Origin: Siphonodentalium dalli | Taxonomy: Eukaryota; Mollusca; Scaphopoda; Gadilida; Siphonodentaliidae | DNA: 64,000 bases | Direction of reading: 5' to 3' | NCBI GenBank assembly: GCA_032622095.1 | Contig: CP136061.1 | Coordinates: forward strand, 231,568,944 to 231,632,943 | In this document: piece after piece, positions 12,131-25,692 of the stretch | Position numbering within the stretch: the first letter of the stretch is position 1 | Layout of the letters: every line of letters starts with the position of its first letter | The notes under the pieces: model-generated | What the model was told of the DNA's origin: nothing | Database searches by the model: none | Seen by the model: the letters and a program-made list of their open reading frames with translations, nothing else | Program-made: the position numbers and the translations under genes

Positions 12131-12328
12131 TATCTCAATCTTCTAAGAACAGAGAGGGAAACATACTTCGGTCATGACGTCCTGCACAAACTCAATCGAG
12201 TAGGTCACTTCAAATGTGGTTTAGGACAATGTCCTTAACTGAATGCTTATAATGAGGCTTGGTTCAGTCATTCATGATCTCATGAATCAATGATCTGTGG
12301 GAGACTGTCACACAAACAATGCTACATA

Positions 12329-12446
12329 AGTATAAACAGCCAACGTTGATCGGCTAGCTATAGTATACATGTAAGTATAAACAGCCAACATCGATCGGCT
12401 AGCTGTCGGTATAGCATAAGTATAGACAGCCACTGTGAATCAGCTC
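12329..12446 (+). repeat. 45-bp tandem repeat, 2.6 units
   Basis: Units start at 12329, 12374 and 12419 with AGTATAAACAGCCAAC...GATCGGCTAGCT; the third is partial and diverged. Confidence 0.85.
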
Positions 12447-12763
12447 TTAAATATTGACGTATTGCCATCCAAAATCAACACATTTCACAATATTGATTTT
12501 CTGTATCTCATTTAAGTTTTCTTTTGCGCAGCTAAAACCTTACATTGGCGAACATAACCACCATACTGAGAGATCGGACTGTACACCCACGCTAAATACT
12601 GGGTATTTAATTTTTTTTAATAACCCGTACACAAGCATGAAATGTACTATACCAGTTCAGGGTATGTAATTGGATAATCAGAATAACCCACAAACAATTC
12701 CAGTTTGTGTGAGAATATCATAAAGGGGTGAGCCCAGGCCCCAGTTTGAATGAGAGAAAGTGA

Positions 12764-13027
12764 TTAACCCTTTCTTTACTAATTACTCATTGATGAGTAG
12801 TTGTTCAGATAATAAGTTCAACAAATGAAGGTTGTTTGTTGAACTTATTATCTAAACATTTCCCACCAATTAATAGCAATCCTCAAATTCCTTCTGCACT
12901 TGTATTTCTTTTCGTCTGCCTGATGCCTGTATATGTTACCTGATCATCCCTCCAAATGAATAATATACCATTCTGATATATACTTTTATAACAGGGTGGG
13001 AGAAGCCATTTAGTAAAGAAAGGTCTA
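12764..13027 (+). mobile_element. Family E TTAA element E1
   Basis: Ends TTAACCCTTTCTTTACTAA and its near complement. A palindrome around GTTCAACAAA...TTTGTTGAAC lies at the left and CCCTCCAAATGAATAATA near the right. Confidence 0.7.
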
Positions 13028-13442
13028 ATGAAATACAAGGCTATTTTGCAAGAGAGTGATTGAAAGTTTTTCAAAGGCTCTCTGATCCTAAATTGAAGTT
13101 GATTCAAGACAATTTTTCAAAGTTTTTTTCAAGATCTCATGGTTCTCTATGACAAGTTAAGCACAATCTAGGCCTTGAATAGTCATTTGACTGACTGCAT
13201 GGTTGAGATATCTGGCCAGACAGATGAACCGACTCCTGAATGGGCACATATACTCCACATAGCCAGCAGTTACTTTGTGCAAGCCACTGCAAGGTGAGTG
13301 GGGGTATGATATTAAAGTAATATGAGGAATTGTTTTGTTGAAAATCAAAATGAGGTAAAGGAAGCAAAAGCTTGGTACATGTAGCTCAATGCTTAGACTA
13401 TTCGGCTTATATAAAGTTGTTGTCCACACAGTGACATAAGTA

Positions 13443-13655
13443 CAGTAATGCTCTAATTAATCGACCTCTTAACCAAAGCAGAATTATGGGTAACTTTTCA
13501 GGATTTAGTCGGAAATATGGCTTGTTGCCATTCATCGGAAAGCTCTCGGGGAGAGCTTTCCAATGAATGGCAACAAGCCATATTTCCGACTAAATCCTGA
13601 AAAGTTACCCATAATTCTGCTTTGGTTAAGAGGTCGATTAATTAGAGCATTACTG
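13443..13655. mobile_element. Family B palindrome B8 (subfamily 2)
   Basis: 213 bp, TA flanks, same subfamily substitutions as B3. Confidence 0.88.
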
Positions 13656-13695
13656 TATGAAGCTCGTCAGTGGACTGTTTCACAGCAATGGCTCC

Positions 13696-14384
13696 AATCC
13701 TGATTATAGCGTGTCTGTCATTTGCAGAATGAGGTCCCCAGAGGGTGAATTTAGTTATGCTATCCCACACAGCGGGCTAGAATAACCAAATTCACCCTCT
13801 GGGGACTTCATTCTGCTTAGGCCTCATCTTTTCTGGAAAGTTCCTTTATTATAAAATTTCTATAGAAACTTCTTCACATAGATTCTATTTCTTTTTTAGT
13901 TTAGTTTCTCGATATCCCCAAATTGGCAGACAACACATGCAATAATCAAGGTTCCCAATGGGTGTAAATCATAATATTCACCATTTGGAAACTTTGATCT
14001 CAGTCTATACCGCTATTCTCAAAGTAATTGACCAGAAAAACGGGGTGATACCCCGGTCATGACCACGGTGATACCGGTAATAAACGGTAGCTGTATCGAG
14101 GCGGTCATGGCAGTGGAATTACGGTATTGGGCATTGATACCGCGGTCTTTTAGCGGGCACCGCATTAATTTTTTTGAATACCGCAGTGATTTTCATGGAA
14201 CACTTTGAGGGGAGGTATTTACTCCCACATACGTTAACAAGCGGTATCAGTACCGCGGTATTGGAGGATACCGCGGTATAGTACCGCAGTATTAACGGGG
14301 TGACACCACGTTGCTGGTGGTCAATTACTTTAAGTATAGCGGTATGTCTCCCATAGCAGATTAGAGGCACACACTCAAGACTTG
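13696..14384 (+). mobile_element. Family C element C2 with nested element D
   Basis: Left palindrome and interior of family C, interrupted at 14009-14343 by element D; the right end is shortened. Confidence 0.7.
14009..14343. mobile_element. Element D, nested in C2
   Basis: 335 bp with inverted ends ACCGCTATTCTCAAAGTAAT and its near complement, and many internal TACCGCGGTA words. It splits the family C sequence TCTATGTCTCC, with AT duplicated on both sides. Confidence 0.75.
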
Positions 14385-14870
14385 ACTGCAAATGATGACA
14401 ATCAATAACAATGCCTCAAGAGCTGGTACCTGATCCAAGCTGTCAACACAGGCAAACAGAATATGACATGTACATGTACTACAGTACTAGGATAGGATAC
14501 ACATACATATTACCAGCGATGTATATATATCTCATTTACGTCCATGATATTACATAATAATGATAACAATTATGGATAATTCTGTCGTATATTGTGGGGG
14601 ATGACTGTCTTCCTGCCATCCCCGGTGTATGACAAACGAAATAGAAAAAAATTAAGAGGTAGGAAATCTTAACATGTCATCTCCTATTTGCATTTCCTCA
14701 GTGATCCGATTTTAATAACACATTGGTGTGACATGAACTATATATATCTCTTGAATATATGTGCACACTGGTATATGTACTGATCAATGAAGACACACCT
14801 TTCGTTTCAGTGCATGTCACAATTGGAGATGTTTTCCTTCTTAGTCATCCATCAAAAACTATTAAAACTA

Positions 14871-15113
14871 TTAACCCTTTGAGTGCCAGGGGCCGATATT
14901 ATCGGCCCTAAACCTACACAATAATTCTGTTAAAGAATATAATAAAATATATTAAAATTGTAAAAAATTGTAAAAAAAATAAAAAATTGTTAAGCCAATG
15001 CATTCTCTTATATATGCGAGGCGACCTATGGTCGACTCGCATATATAAGAGAATGCATTGGCACAGGGTATATGGGTTGATACAAAAATCGGACCTGGCA
15101 CTCAAAGGGTTAA
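14871..15113 (+). mobile_element. Family S TTAA single-hairpin element, copy S1
   Basis: TTAA-flanked, with ends CCCTTTGAGTGCCAGG and its complement. It has one hairpin made of the same arm as family A, plus a GGGCCGAT...ATCGGCCC subterminal palindrome. Confidence 0.8.
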
Positions 15114-15329
15114 AGTTGTTTGATGATGTTCAACCCATCCACACCACATACAATGTACTGGTACTACCAGGGCTTGAAACATTCTGAAATTTATACTTGT
15201 TATTGGCGACAGGTTGATTTATTTCCTACTTGTCACATCTGAATTTGTTCTGTGAATACCATTATGTCAGATGATCACATTTGATGTCTTTGAGGAGTAG
15301 AAAGATCAGATGATTTTATGACGATATCA

Positions 15330-15729
15330 TTAACCCTTTACCCAACAGAAGGGCCCTGTGCCAATGCATTCTCTTATATATGCGAGTCGACCATAGGTCG
15401 CCTCGCATATATAAGAGAATGCATTGGCTTAACACATTAAAAATTATAAAATTGTTAAAGAATGTAAGAAAAAATGGTAAAAAGTGTTAAAAAAAGATTT
15501 TATTTAGGCCAATGCATTCTCTTATATATGCGAGGCGACCTATGGTCGACTCGCATATATAAGAGAATGCATTGGCACAGGATATAACTGTAACCATCAC
15601 AATGTGGTCAATGAGCCGGTTCCAATGATATCCATATTTGTATGGTTCTATTGAGACAGACCGAAGATATTTTAGGCTGTTGAAGCTTTATTTGGCCGGT
15701 TTTGGCCGGTTTGTTGGGTAAAGGGTTAA
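15330..15729 (-). mobile_element. Family A element, copy A4
   Basis: TTAA at both ends (15330-15333, 15726-15729), ends CCCTTTACCCAACA, two hairpins. Confidence 0.87.
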
Positions 15730-15916
15730 TACTACATCCATTATAATCAGATTAAGATCACCTATCAAGATACGTTTACATGTAGAATTATAATCTACTT
15801 GTCACCCAGAGCTATACATTGACCTGTGAGTGACAGGTGAACATGGCACTAGTACAATCAGGTAAAACTGAACAAAATTGCAGTTTTTATGCACACCAAC
15901 ATTACATGTACATGTA

Positions 15917-16293
15917 CCCCACTGGACAAAACAAGTGTCCATTGGCACCGCGGTGTAATTTGCCGTTCGGCCACGGTGTCAGAGTTTGTAACTGCAGTTG
16001 AACACCGCGGCCGAACGGCAAGTACACTGTGGTCCAACGGCAAATTCACTGTGGCCGAAAGGCAACTACCCTCAGGGTCGAATGGCATGTACACCGTGGT
16101 TAGATTTCTGGTTTGTATTGTCTTTTTTTCAGTTTCATGAAAGTACACCGTGGCAACTACACCATGCTGAATGGCAATTACACCGCTGCCCAACTGTAGT
16201 TAGCCGGTGGAACCGTGGTGTAGTTGCATTTCGGCCGCGGTAGGAACACTAACTGCACAGCAGTTAAGTGGACACTTGTTTTGTCCAGCAGGG
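15917..16293 (+). mobile_element. Family F GC-rich element F1
   Basis: TA-flanked; ends CCCCACTGGACAAAACAAGT and TTGTTTTGTCCAGCAGGG. The interior is packed with diverged copies of a motif of type CACCGCGGCCGAACGGCAA in both orientations. Long open frames on both strands are a by-product of this repeat and are not called as genes. Confidence 0.8.
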
Positions 16294-16723
16294 TATGCAC
16301 ATAAAATGTCTCTGGTTGGAAATATGCAGTGTTTATGCACACCAAAACGTCTCTGGTTGAAAATTAGGAGTGTTTATGCACACCTACATGTATGCATACC
16401 ATACATCTCTGGTTGGAAATTAGGAGTTTATTCTTGAGGATTAAATAAAGCTCATCCATCCCAGACATGAAAGAAATGCGCGTAAATATTTACGATGCAG
16501 GTGGATCAAACTGGTGCATTGTACCTGGAACATTCCCAGAGTATGATTAGAGTAGGAGTAACTGTGTGATTATACAAGGTGAATCTCACCCTGTGATATC
16601 AAAATTAACAATTTAGAATAGATTCCCAGCTAATTTCCTTAACAAGAAACTACGTGTTCTGCTTACAGCACAAACCAGCTTATAATAGTTGGAAGATAAG
16701 ATACTCCTGATCAACGTAATGTA

Positions 16724-16966
16724 CAGTAATGCTCTAAATAATCGACTCCTTAACCACAGCATAATTATGGGTAAATTATTTTCAGGATTTAGTCGGAAAT
16801 ATGGCTTGTTGCCATTCATCGGAAAGCTCTCAGTGAGATTATTTAGGGCATGCCACTCAATGAGAGCTTTCCGATGAATGGCAACAAGCCATATTTCTGA
16901 CTAAATCCTGAAAAGTTACCCATAATTATGCTGTGGTTAAGGAGTAGATTATTTAGAGCATTACTG
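16724..16966. mobile_element. Family B palindrome B9
   Basis: A 243-bp copy with an extra ~30 bp at the centre that repeats an end-like ATTATTTAGGGCAT. The right flank is CA instead of TA. Confidence 0.8.
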
Positions 16967-17764
16967 CACTTTTTAACAAGAAAATGCATTCAACTGGTGC
17001 TCTTGCAGTAGAATATGGTGTGCCAGTTTGATTCAATATCTAAACCTTTGCCTACCCCCTTTCCTGAATTTTCAATTACCACAAGCATGTCCATTTTGTG
17101 CCAGAGGCAATGCTATAACTTGCAGAACATTCATTTTTTCAAGATTTTTTCTTCTTCCAAATAAAAAAATAAAATCCAAAAATACTTGCTATCAAATCCA
17201 CATTTTACATGTAGAATTGCATATGAGACATTGGATACCGAAATAGCATTTCCGTAGGCAATTGTGGGGGCGGGGGAGAGATAACTTCACCCACCTGAAT
17301 TTTAGCCCTCAACATCTTATCCCAAAATGACCCCCTCGCTCAACCCCACCACCCCCGCCCTTACTGTAACACCATGTAATATTAGGATGATAACTAAGTT
17401 GAAATGACAATGTACCATCCTGTTGAGTTAAGATTGTCATCATGTTGATAACGACCAATCATTGCACAAGCAGGAGACAATTGTTTTGAGATTTAATGTA
17501 CATGAATGGCTGCAGCATAACCTATAAAATCATCAGGGCACAGTAAATAACTCATGAGCCAGCCACAGAAACAAAAGCAAGACATTGTAAAATCAATAAG
17601 GAAATTAACAACAGTAAATGACTGCATTGAATGGAAGTATGACATAATGAGGTGTGGTCCCTTGATAGAGATGAAAACAGCTTTATATTGGTGATGTATC
17701 TAATTTACATTCATGTTTATACTGGCCAGCACTTAAGGGACCACATAGTAGCTTCCTGATAAAC
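16967..17764. other. No gene recognised
   Basis: AT-rich intronic sequence with a C-rich low-complexity stretch near 17270-17365; nothing identifiable. Confidence 0.5.
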
Positions 17765-18207
17765 AAGCCTGCAAATAGTGTGTCTGTCATTTGCAGAATG
17801 AGGTCCCCCAGATGGTGAATTTAGTGATGCTACCACGCACAGCCGGCGAGCATCACCAAATTCACCCTCTGGGGACCTCATTCTGCTTAGGCCTCATCTT
17901 CTGGGAAGTACTTGTATCTATAGTCTCAAATTAATGTTGTCTTTAATTACTTTTTCCCATCTGGGAAGTTTCTATATCCCCTAATTTTTAAAAGATAAAA
18001 CTCATAATCGAGGTGACTAATGTGCGAACAACACAATCTTCAACTTGGGAACTTCAATCTGACCCTAGGCAGTTGAGGCTTAAGCAGAATGAGGTTCCCA
18101 GAGGATAAAATCGGTGATGCTAGCGCACTGAGCAGTGTAGCGTAACTATAAAATTCACCCTCTGGTGACATAATTCTGCAAATGACAGACACACTATTTG
18201 CAGGCTT
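17765..18207. mobile_element. Family C element C3, full length
   Basis: Ends AAGCCTGCAAATAGTGTGTC and its complement; a palindrome at each end with the interior between. CCTGATAA occurs next to both ends, a possible 8-bp duplication. Confidence 0.82.
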
Positions 18208-20268
18208 CCTGATAATAACCTGCTTGCTTCCCACCATACTTCTCATCATACTTCACGCTGTACTTAAGTACAGTCTGGCACGAAGCTTGGTGCATCAGTG
18301 CATTATCATCTTCTCAATGATCACAATGTTTGTAGAGATTGTCACATGAGTCTAGTAAGATAATGAAACACCAAGATCAAGGCATATTTACTATAGTCAT
18401 TAGAGATACATGACCCATAGTACTGAATTCCCTACTGAATGGAGTCTGTAAAATTAGGTGTCCAGAATTTCCATTGAATTACAAAAGACCAAAGAAAAAC
18501 AAATTTATGATTAGTTTTTCACTAGCGACCCAATTTTAACAAAAAAATTCAAGAAAATATTTTTGAAATGTTTTTGGAACATTTTTCATCAAAAACGAAG
18601 TACTTTTCAATGTCTCAGAATGGGTTGATTTCTCAGTAAAAGCGTTATGTTTATTACAGTTTATAACTTTAACTCAATGATGCAGATAAAATATAAGTCA
18701 GGAAATGCCATAAGACTACATGTACATACAAATAAATATATAGATAAATAGAATTCCAAACCTACGTTGTACAGTCGGTACTTACTGAATATTAAGAGTA
18801 AATTGTTTCTAACTTGTAACCCAACCAGACATTCAATTTTCTTTGACCAAATTTCAACCAAGAATTTGAACCATTGGTTACCGTACTAATCTTCAGATAA
18901 CTGCCATTTGTTAGAATCCAAAATCTCCAAATCCATAATGTACTACAGGGAGTAAGCTACATGTACATGTACATGAATGGAACTTCCCCAAATAGGAAAC
19001 TCGATCTGCCACTTGTAGCACTCAAAGGGGCAGTACTAGTACAGTTGATAATTTGGATGTGGGACCCCCCCCCCCCACCCCACCTAACTACATTTCTGTA
19101 TGTCACTTATTATACATGTATATTATATTGTGCGGCATGAGATTGCCTACTTTTAATAGTGGTGAAGGAGAAACCAATCAGATGGTTAGCTTCACTGGAA
19201 ACGCTTGCTGCATCACACATGTACAATGTACAGTAATGCCCTAAATAATCGACTCCTTAACCACAGCATAATTCTGCTGTGGTTAAGGAGTCGCTTATTA
19301 AGGGCATTACTGTACTAGTTCTAATATCTAGAAACTGTATCTGACCTTTTAGTTATTTGATAGGCACATATATTATAGATACATGTATGGATATCCCACC
19401 ATGTCTGAGATACGATATCACTCTAAGACAAGCAGTATTTGATCCTTTGCCATTACTAGGATAACATATTACCTAAGGAATCTTTGTCGACACTCGACAA
19501 CAAGGGTCCAGCAATGAATACATGTACATGTACATATAATGTGACAGTATACATATATGCATGTATGTACCATTGGCAGGGGTTGCAGGAGGATGTTTGA
19601 ATTGAATAAGCAGGGATTCTGGACTCTTCCCACTCAATTTATCAGCACTAGTTAAAGGTTAAATAAAACAAATAGTGATATTTCAGTTAACCCACCACCC
19701 CTTCTAATTTTATCGACACTCTGAAAAATATGAGTGCTTTTTTTTTAAATGGAATCAATAACAATTAGTAGGGGTGGCAGGTTACCGGAAACATCACAAA
19801 AACCAAAAAATTGTATTTATAGATCTCATAGTAAAACTGTGCTGATCAGTCGTCTATCTACATGTACATTATTGACGCCGGAAGTCAGTGTTTTAACATG
19901 GTAGCGCCTCAGTGTAAATACAGGCCAACTCAACCAGCAGTAGATTTTGTAATTTGTTTTTTTTACTAAAAATACAACCAAGGCTTCATTATCCCTTCCA
20001 AAATCTACAGTAATGTGATCATTGTGTCCTGTTATATCAGTTGTGCTGCCAGGGGCATACATTCAGAATGAATATAATCTATATATCATTATATGGTCTT
20101 TAATATGAATATTTCCAAAAACACAATAATTTACGCTTTATACCTGCCTTTACTTTTACCCCTATGTTATCAGAAACATCACTATTTTTGTTTTAGACCT
20201 TACCATGCTGTCTGTGTCCTGTGGTGATCCACAACACATGCTTGCCAACTTGCCATGACATAACACTG
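18208..20268. other. No gene recognised
   Basis: Intronic sequence holding B10, a poly-C tract at 19063-19080 and several ACATGTACATGT palindromes (for example 18960, 19520). No coding signal was supported. Confidence 0.5.
19231..19312. mobile_element. Family B minimal palindrome B10
   Basis: Only 82 bp: the two termini joined directly at CAGCATAATTCTGCTG. Confidence 0.83.
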
Positions 20269-20731
20269 TTGCAGGCAGGCCTGATTATAGTGTGCCTGTC
20301 ATTTGCAGAATGAGGTCCCCAGAGGGTAAATTTAGTGACGCTATCCCGCATATCGGGCTAGCATCGCTAAATTCACCCTCTTGGGAACCTCATTCTGCTT
20401 AGGCCCTATCTTACCGGTATCTTTATTATAAAATTTCTATAGAATCTTCTTCACATAGATTCTATTTCTTTTTTAGTTTAGTTTCTCTATATCCCCAAAT
20501 TGGCCGATGACACATTGCATAATCAAGGTTCCCAATGGGTATACATCACAATATTCACCATTTGGGAACTTACATCTGAGTCTATGTCTCCTATAGCAGA
20601 TGAGGCCATGCAGAATGAGGTCCCCAGAGGGTAAATTTAGTGATGCTAGCCCACTATGCAGGATAGCGTCACTAAATTCACCCTCTGGGGACCTCATTTT
20701 GCAAATGTCGGCCACACTAAACTCAGGCTTG
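20269..20731. mobile_element. Family C element C4, full length
   Basis: Both subterminal palindromes present. CATAACACTG flanks the element on both sides (20259-20268, 20732-20741). Confidence 0.8.
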
Positions 20732-21162
20732 CATAACACTGGTGCATGTTCAATGTGCTGGTACCTGTTACCACTTTACATCAAAGTGTAATTTGGCAAA
20801 CCTTTTTATCAGACAACACAACATCTCTCTCAAAAGAAGTACTTGTACTTCTAGATATCCCGGTAATAATAGACAGTGTGCATTATCAACAAATGTGGGG
20901 GGAAAATACACTACATACTGAAGTGGTTTCTTCTTTGTTAAACTGACTCTTGTTGGAAGGCTATAGAAGTTAAATATTCTCATTTGTCTCTCATGAAGAT
21001 ATAGAACTAATTTCTTCTGAAACAATTTGGTGCACTGTGCATGTACATGTATACCGGTATATACACATCATATAAGATATGTCTAAATATATACTATGTA
21101 CATGTAACAGCATGTACATACAAGTACTAGTAGTTGTACAAACCTACGTGTACAGTATACAA

Positions 21163-21464
21163 TTCTGCAAATAGTGTCTCTCATTTGCAGAATAAGGTCC
21201 TCAGAAAGTGAATTTAGTAATGCTATCCCGCACAGCGGTGTAGCATCACCAAATTCACCCCCTCTGAGGACCTCATTCTGCTTAGGCCTCATCTTCTGGG
21301 AAGTATCTATAGTCTCAAATTAACAATCTTTTTAGTTAATTTGTTTCTTCAGGGAAGTTTCTATATTATTCAATAATTTGCAGAAGATAAAATTCATAAT
21401 CTAGGTGACTTAAATGGATGAACATCACCAACTTCAACTGGGGAACTTCATTCTAATCTTAAGT
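21163..21464 (+). mobile_element. Family C element C5, right end missing
   Basis: Left palindrome plus interior, followed directly by a short family E fragment (21465-21517). Confidence 0.7.
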
Positions 21465-22590
21465 TGAGTAGCTATTCCTCAGGAAATGTTCAGATAATAA
21501 GTTCAACAAACGACCATGTTCATATCTGTATGTGTCAACAATCACACCAAAGTGAATATCACTCAACATGTACATGTCATTTACCACCACCCCCCTCCCC
21601 AACCCAGATGCTTGTTTATAGCACTTATTAATATAATACAGAAATAAATGCTTTTTGCTATGAAAACAGATTATAGAGTGAACAGCTGTTTATACAAACC
21701 ATATCAAAGACATTTTATCGTGTATGTGTAAAACCATTATTAAGATAGACCCCATTCAGATATTATAGCCATGCATTATAAGATAATGGATTGAAATGGG
21801 TGCCAAACAATAACCACCCATAATGCAATGATCAAAGCTATTATCCACTAAGTAGGTGTCCTGCATGACCAGTCATATACCCTTTTACCAGTGGGATAAT
21901 AGGTTTAGTTAAAGCCTCCTGGAATGTGCACAGCGCATTAGAGCTACCCATACACCTTTAAATATTAATTTGTAAACACAACTGCTGAACACTGTTATTA
22001 AAATGTATAATCTAGTACCTACTTCAGTAGTAGGGGCGATACTAAAGATCAGGATTTCAGAAAGCATCCATGTCATTTGTAGACAGGTCAACATAAGTTA
22101 CCGAAGTTACTCCAAACCCCGTAAAGTGTTACTTGTAGCTTTCAAAACAATTTGGGCAGGAACCAGCCTAGAGGGCGACGGGAGAAAACTTATCCATAAA
22201 ATGCAGGCCTTATTAAGATTCGACGAGAATCACTGAATCGATTCTCGTAATGATTCTCGCGAAACTTTTCAATTTTCAGTGCTTTATGGCTACTAGTAAC
22301 TTGATTCAGCATTTGATTCTCGCAAAATTAAATGTACATGTATTTTGAGCCCTGAAATGTGCCACTTTTCCCTATTTTGGTCCCAGGGAGAAGTGTCACT
22401 TCTCTCTCATATACAAATATGTATGCATCCCAAAAGCATATTTAAACTATATTTACTGACTATAATGGTGTTCTTACTAACTATAAATGGTTTTATGAAT
22501 GGGCTCACCGCTCCTATGTTGCATAATATTACTTATTGGATTACAGAAGGGTGATGTTGGGGAGTAAACTGAACTTCAGCCACTGTTACG

Positions 22591-22645
22591 TCTCTCTGAT
22601 AATGGTCCACTTCTCCCTGATAATGGTCCACTTCTCCCTGATAAC
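22591..22645 (+). repeat. 21-bp tandem repeat
   Basis: Unit TTCTCCCTGATAATGGTCCAC repeated with period 21. Inverted GAGAAGTG words flank it (22388, 22653), suggesting a small decayed foldback. Confidence 0.7.
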
Positions 22646-22827
22646 AAAACATGGAGAAGTGACTTCTCCCGATTTGAAACCACTAGGCTGGTCCCTGAAT
22701 TTGGGTTGTACTGAATGCATTATAAAGATCGACTGATGGTCATACCGGTATGTTTCAACAATGTACTCGGGAGTGTAATGTTTACGAAAGCTACCAGTAT
22801 TTTATTTTCTTCAGACTTTTCAATGTC

Positions 22828-23109
22828 AAGTCTGAGTTTAGTGTGCCTGCCATTTGCAGAATGAGATCCCCAGAGGGTGAATTTAGTGAGCTATCCCGCA
22901 TAGCAGGCTAGCATCACCAAATTCACCCTCTGTGGACCACATTCTGCATGGCCTCATGTGCTATGGTAGCCATAGATTCAGACTGAAGTTCCCAAATGGT
23001 GAATATTGCGATGTACACCCATTGTGTCGTCTGCCAATTTGGGGATGTAGAGAAACTAAAATAAAAACAAAATAGAGTCTATGTGAAGAAGTTTCAATAG
23101 AAATTTTAA
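22828..23109 (+). mobile_element. Family C element C6, truncated
   Basis: Left palindrome and interior in the orientation with CCCAAATGGTGAATATT; the right end is absent. Confidence 0.7.
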
Positions 23110-23756
23110 TGCATAGATCTAATGAATCTAATGCATTTTTACAGTGGATTCACAAGAGTGGCGCAAAATTCACATGCACATCCACACATCATCATATACA
23201 ACCTTCACGCTTTAAACACAACAATTTTACTCCAGAAAGAACAATACCAGTATATTTCCTCCAAGGTTGTGTGACAAAAGATCGTGATCATTTGTCATTA
23301 TCAAAAACTGAACTTGTTGACATATACCATAGGCTCCTACATGCAATGTTATACTGGTGTGCTACACTGCTGCAACATCTCCCCCCCCCCCCCCCCCCCC
23401 CCCCCACCACTGGGAATATCGCACACATAAGAGAATGTGCACACTGGCGGGGGAGATAAACTGGGGGTGGTGGGAGATAATCTAGATTATCCCACAATCC
23501 CGATTGATCATCTCCCCTCCCCGCCTAAGTTTATCTTACCTTAACAAGGTGTGGCCAGTTAGTCTCATTTTATCATTCGATATGATTATGTGACTCAGAA
23601 AAACTATCATTGGTGACAAGGAAGAATGTTTTTTCTTCGGCAAAGGCATTGCAGTTCAGAATTTTTTTTGGTGAAACTTAATTACTTAGTTTATCCCCCC
23701 CACCTGAATTTGGATTTCCCAACCAAAATTTGGTGGACAGATCACTGGTCATTTTT
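23110..23756. other. Low-complexity C/G region, no gene
   Basis: Contains a poly-C run at 23381-23405, G-rich stretches at 23449-23475 and a palindrome GATAATCTAGATTATC near 23475. Open frames across it are driven by the homopolymer. Confidence 0.55.
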
Positions 23757-23835
23757 CAGGGTTCGATTTAATGTTTTAAATTTGAATAGAATTTGCAGCA
23801 CTGGGTAGATTTTGTATAGCATTCCCTACCAATAC
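23757..23835 (+). mobile_element. Element G terminal fragment
   Basis: Begins CAGGGTTCGATTTAA and continues through TGGGTAGATTTTGTATAGCA, the reverse complement of the right end of element G at 26550-26626. Confidence 0.7.
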
Positions 23836-25692
23836 ATGTACATGTTTTTCATTGTAAATTGGTTAGTAGAAATTGGAAAGCCCTGTCAGCCTTACATGTA
23901 GCCCATGATCTTATAGTCCCTGGTAGACTGGGGCCGCTATTAACAAAATATTTGTTTGCACATTCCGTACATACCGGTAATGTACATAATTTGGGTAGGT
24001 ACTAGTAGGTCGTCTAATATTTTTATTTTCACTTTCTTTATTTTCGACAAGACATAAACATTGGCTAAAATCAGGATCTATTTTCAAAGTTTTGATTTGA
24101 GTTGAGGAACATCACAATATGCCAATCCAGTCAATACATGGCTGCATGGCCTTTACATTTCATAAGGAAGGTTAATTTGTTTATGCACATTGAAGCAATG
24201 CACACTAATACTGTGCCAGTGCCTCCACCCGTTCTTTAATATATATATCAAATGAATAATATTTGATACATATTGTTTTTTATATATACAATATTATAAA
24301 ATTCACTTTTATTCTCTGAGACTGATGAAATTTTTGCAGTAGGGGGCTTTTTATTGGGTAGGTTGGGAGTGGACAAACAAACAATATTTTAATTTCGGCC
24401 TGGAATACTGCATGTTTTACCCCTAGTCTGAATGTTATTGCATGCACTCTAGAATCTCTCTCTCTCTCTCTGAAGTACCAGTTCTGTACAACACAGAGAG
24501 AAGTTGTAGTAGGGCGCGAAGCGCCCAGAATGGTTGAAAAGATCGCCCAGAATGGTCGAAAAGATTGAGAGATCTTCTCCTTCACCCTTGTACAACACAA
24601 ACACTTCAATGTGTAATATATAGTTCTGCAGCCATGAAATGAACCATGACCTTTGGATGCAGCATTCTCTAATCAGTGCTTACTGTCAATCTATTGAAGC
24701 TAAGCTAATATGTTTACATGTTGCTACTACTGAGTCACTGACATCTCTATTCTCCGAGTCCATGAGTATGGATATATGTGTCAGGGCTTGAAATGCAGGA
24801 ACAAGTTCCACAGGTACATGTGTCAGATTAAGAGAAATCAATTCCTATTAATTAATTCCGGTCCATTGAATATAAACCAGGGATTGCATATTTCACTAAT
24901 TATAATGATGAAGAGCAGTGAAGGCTTTTTGATGTGAATCCACATGTTCTTCTCATCTGCAACATACTAGTACATAAAATGTTTAAAATACTGCATGTTG
25001 GTTGAACATGCACAATATATGTTTTCTCAGTAAGACTGATTCCGCTCATATTTTTAACTGAGAATTATCACAGGATGATATCATATGGATTCACTACTTT
25101 TCATCCATCTACATGTAACTCTACATGTACCTGTATGTATCGGAAAACAGACATTAAAATACTACGGTATTTGTCCAGGTAATTTTACCATTTAGTAGGA
25201 ATTTACTGTACCGGTACTCTCAGGTGCCTAATAATAGTGTCGGCATGATTATTAACTTTGGAGAAAATTCCCAAAGATCAGGCCAAAAAAAAGAAAGATT
25301 GTATGTTTCCACCATGAACGGAGTGAAAAAATTACAGTAGGTACTGTAGGTAGGGAAATTTTGATACATGTACAGGTATGCTATTTTTTTTCCAGCTGCA
25401 GAAATATTGAAATACCTTAGCCCAAAGCGATATAATATGCCTACTCATTACTTGAACAACACAGTGGAAATATGCATTAAGATTGAATAAAAGATTAACT
25501 TGCTTTATGCTTAGTGTGTTTTATTATTCACAAACTGCATTTTGGCCATAAACTTGTACATTGTACAACATTAAATATTGACTAACATTTTACATGAATT
25601 TTCCCCATAATACCGGTACTTATCTTCTGACGACTACCGGTACATCCCAATGTACTAGTATGTCCAGAGGTAGCCAGTACACCCAACCTATC

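Noticed and set aside
15858-16243. Overlapping open frames on both strands
   Set aside because: Produced by the GC-rich repeated motif of element F1; the same occurs at F2 (27100-27466).
23109-23497. Proline- and glycine-rich open frames
   Set aside because: Created by the poly-C tract at 23381-23405.
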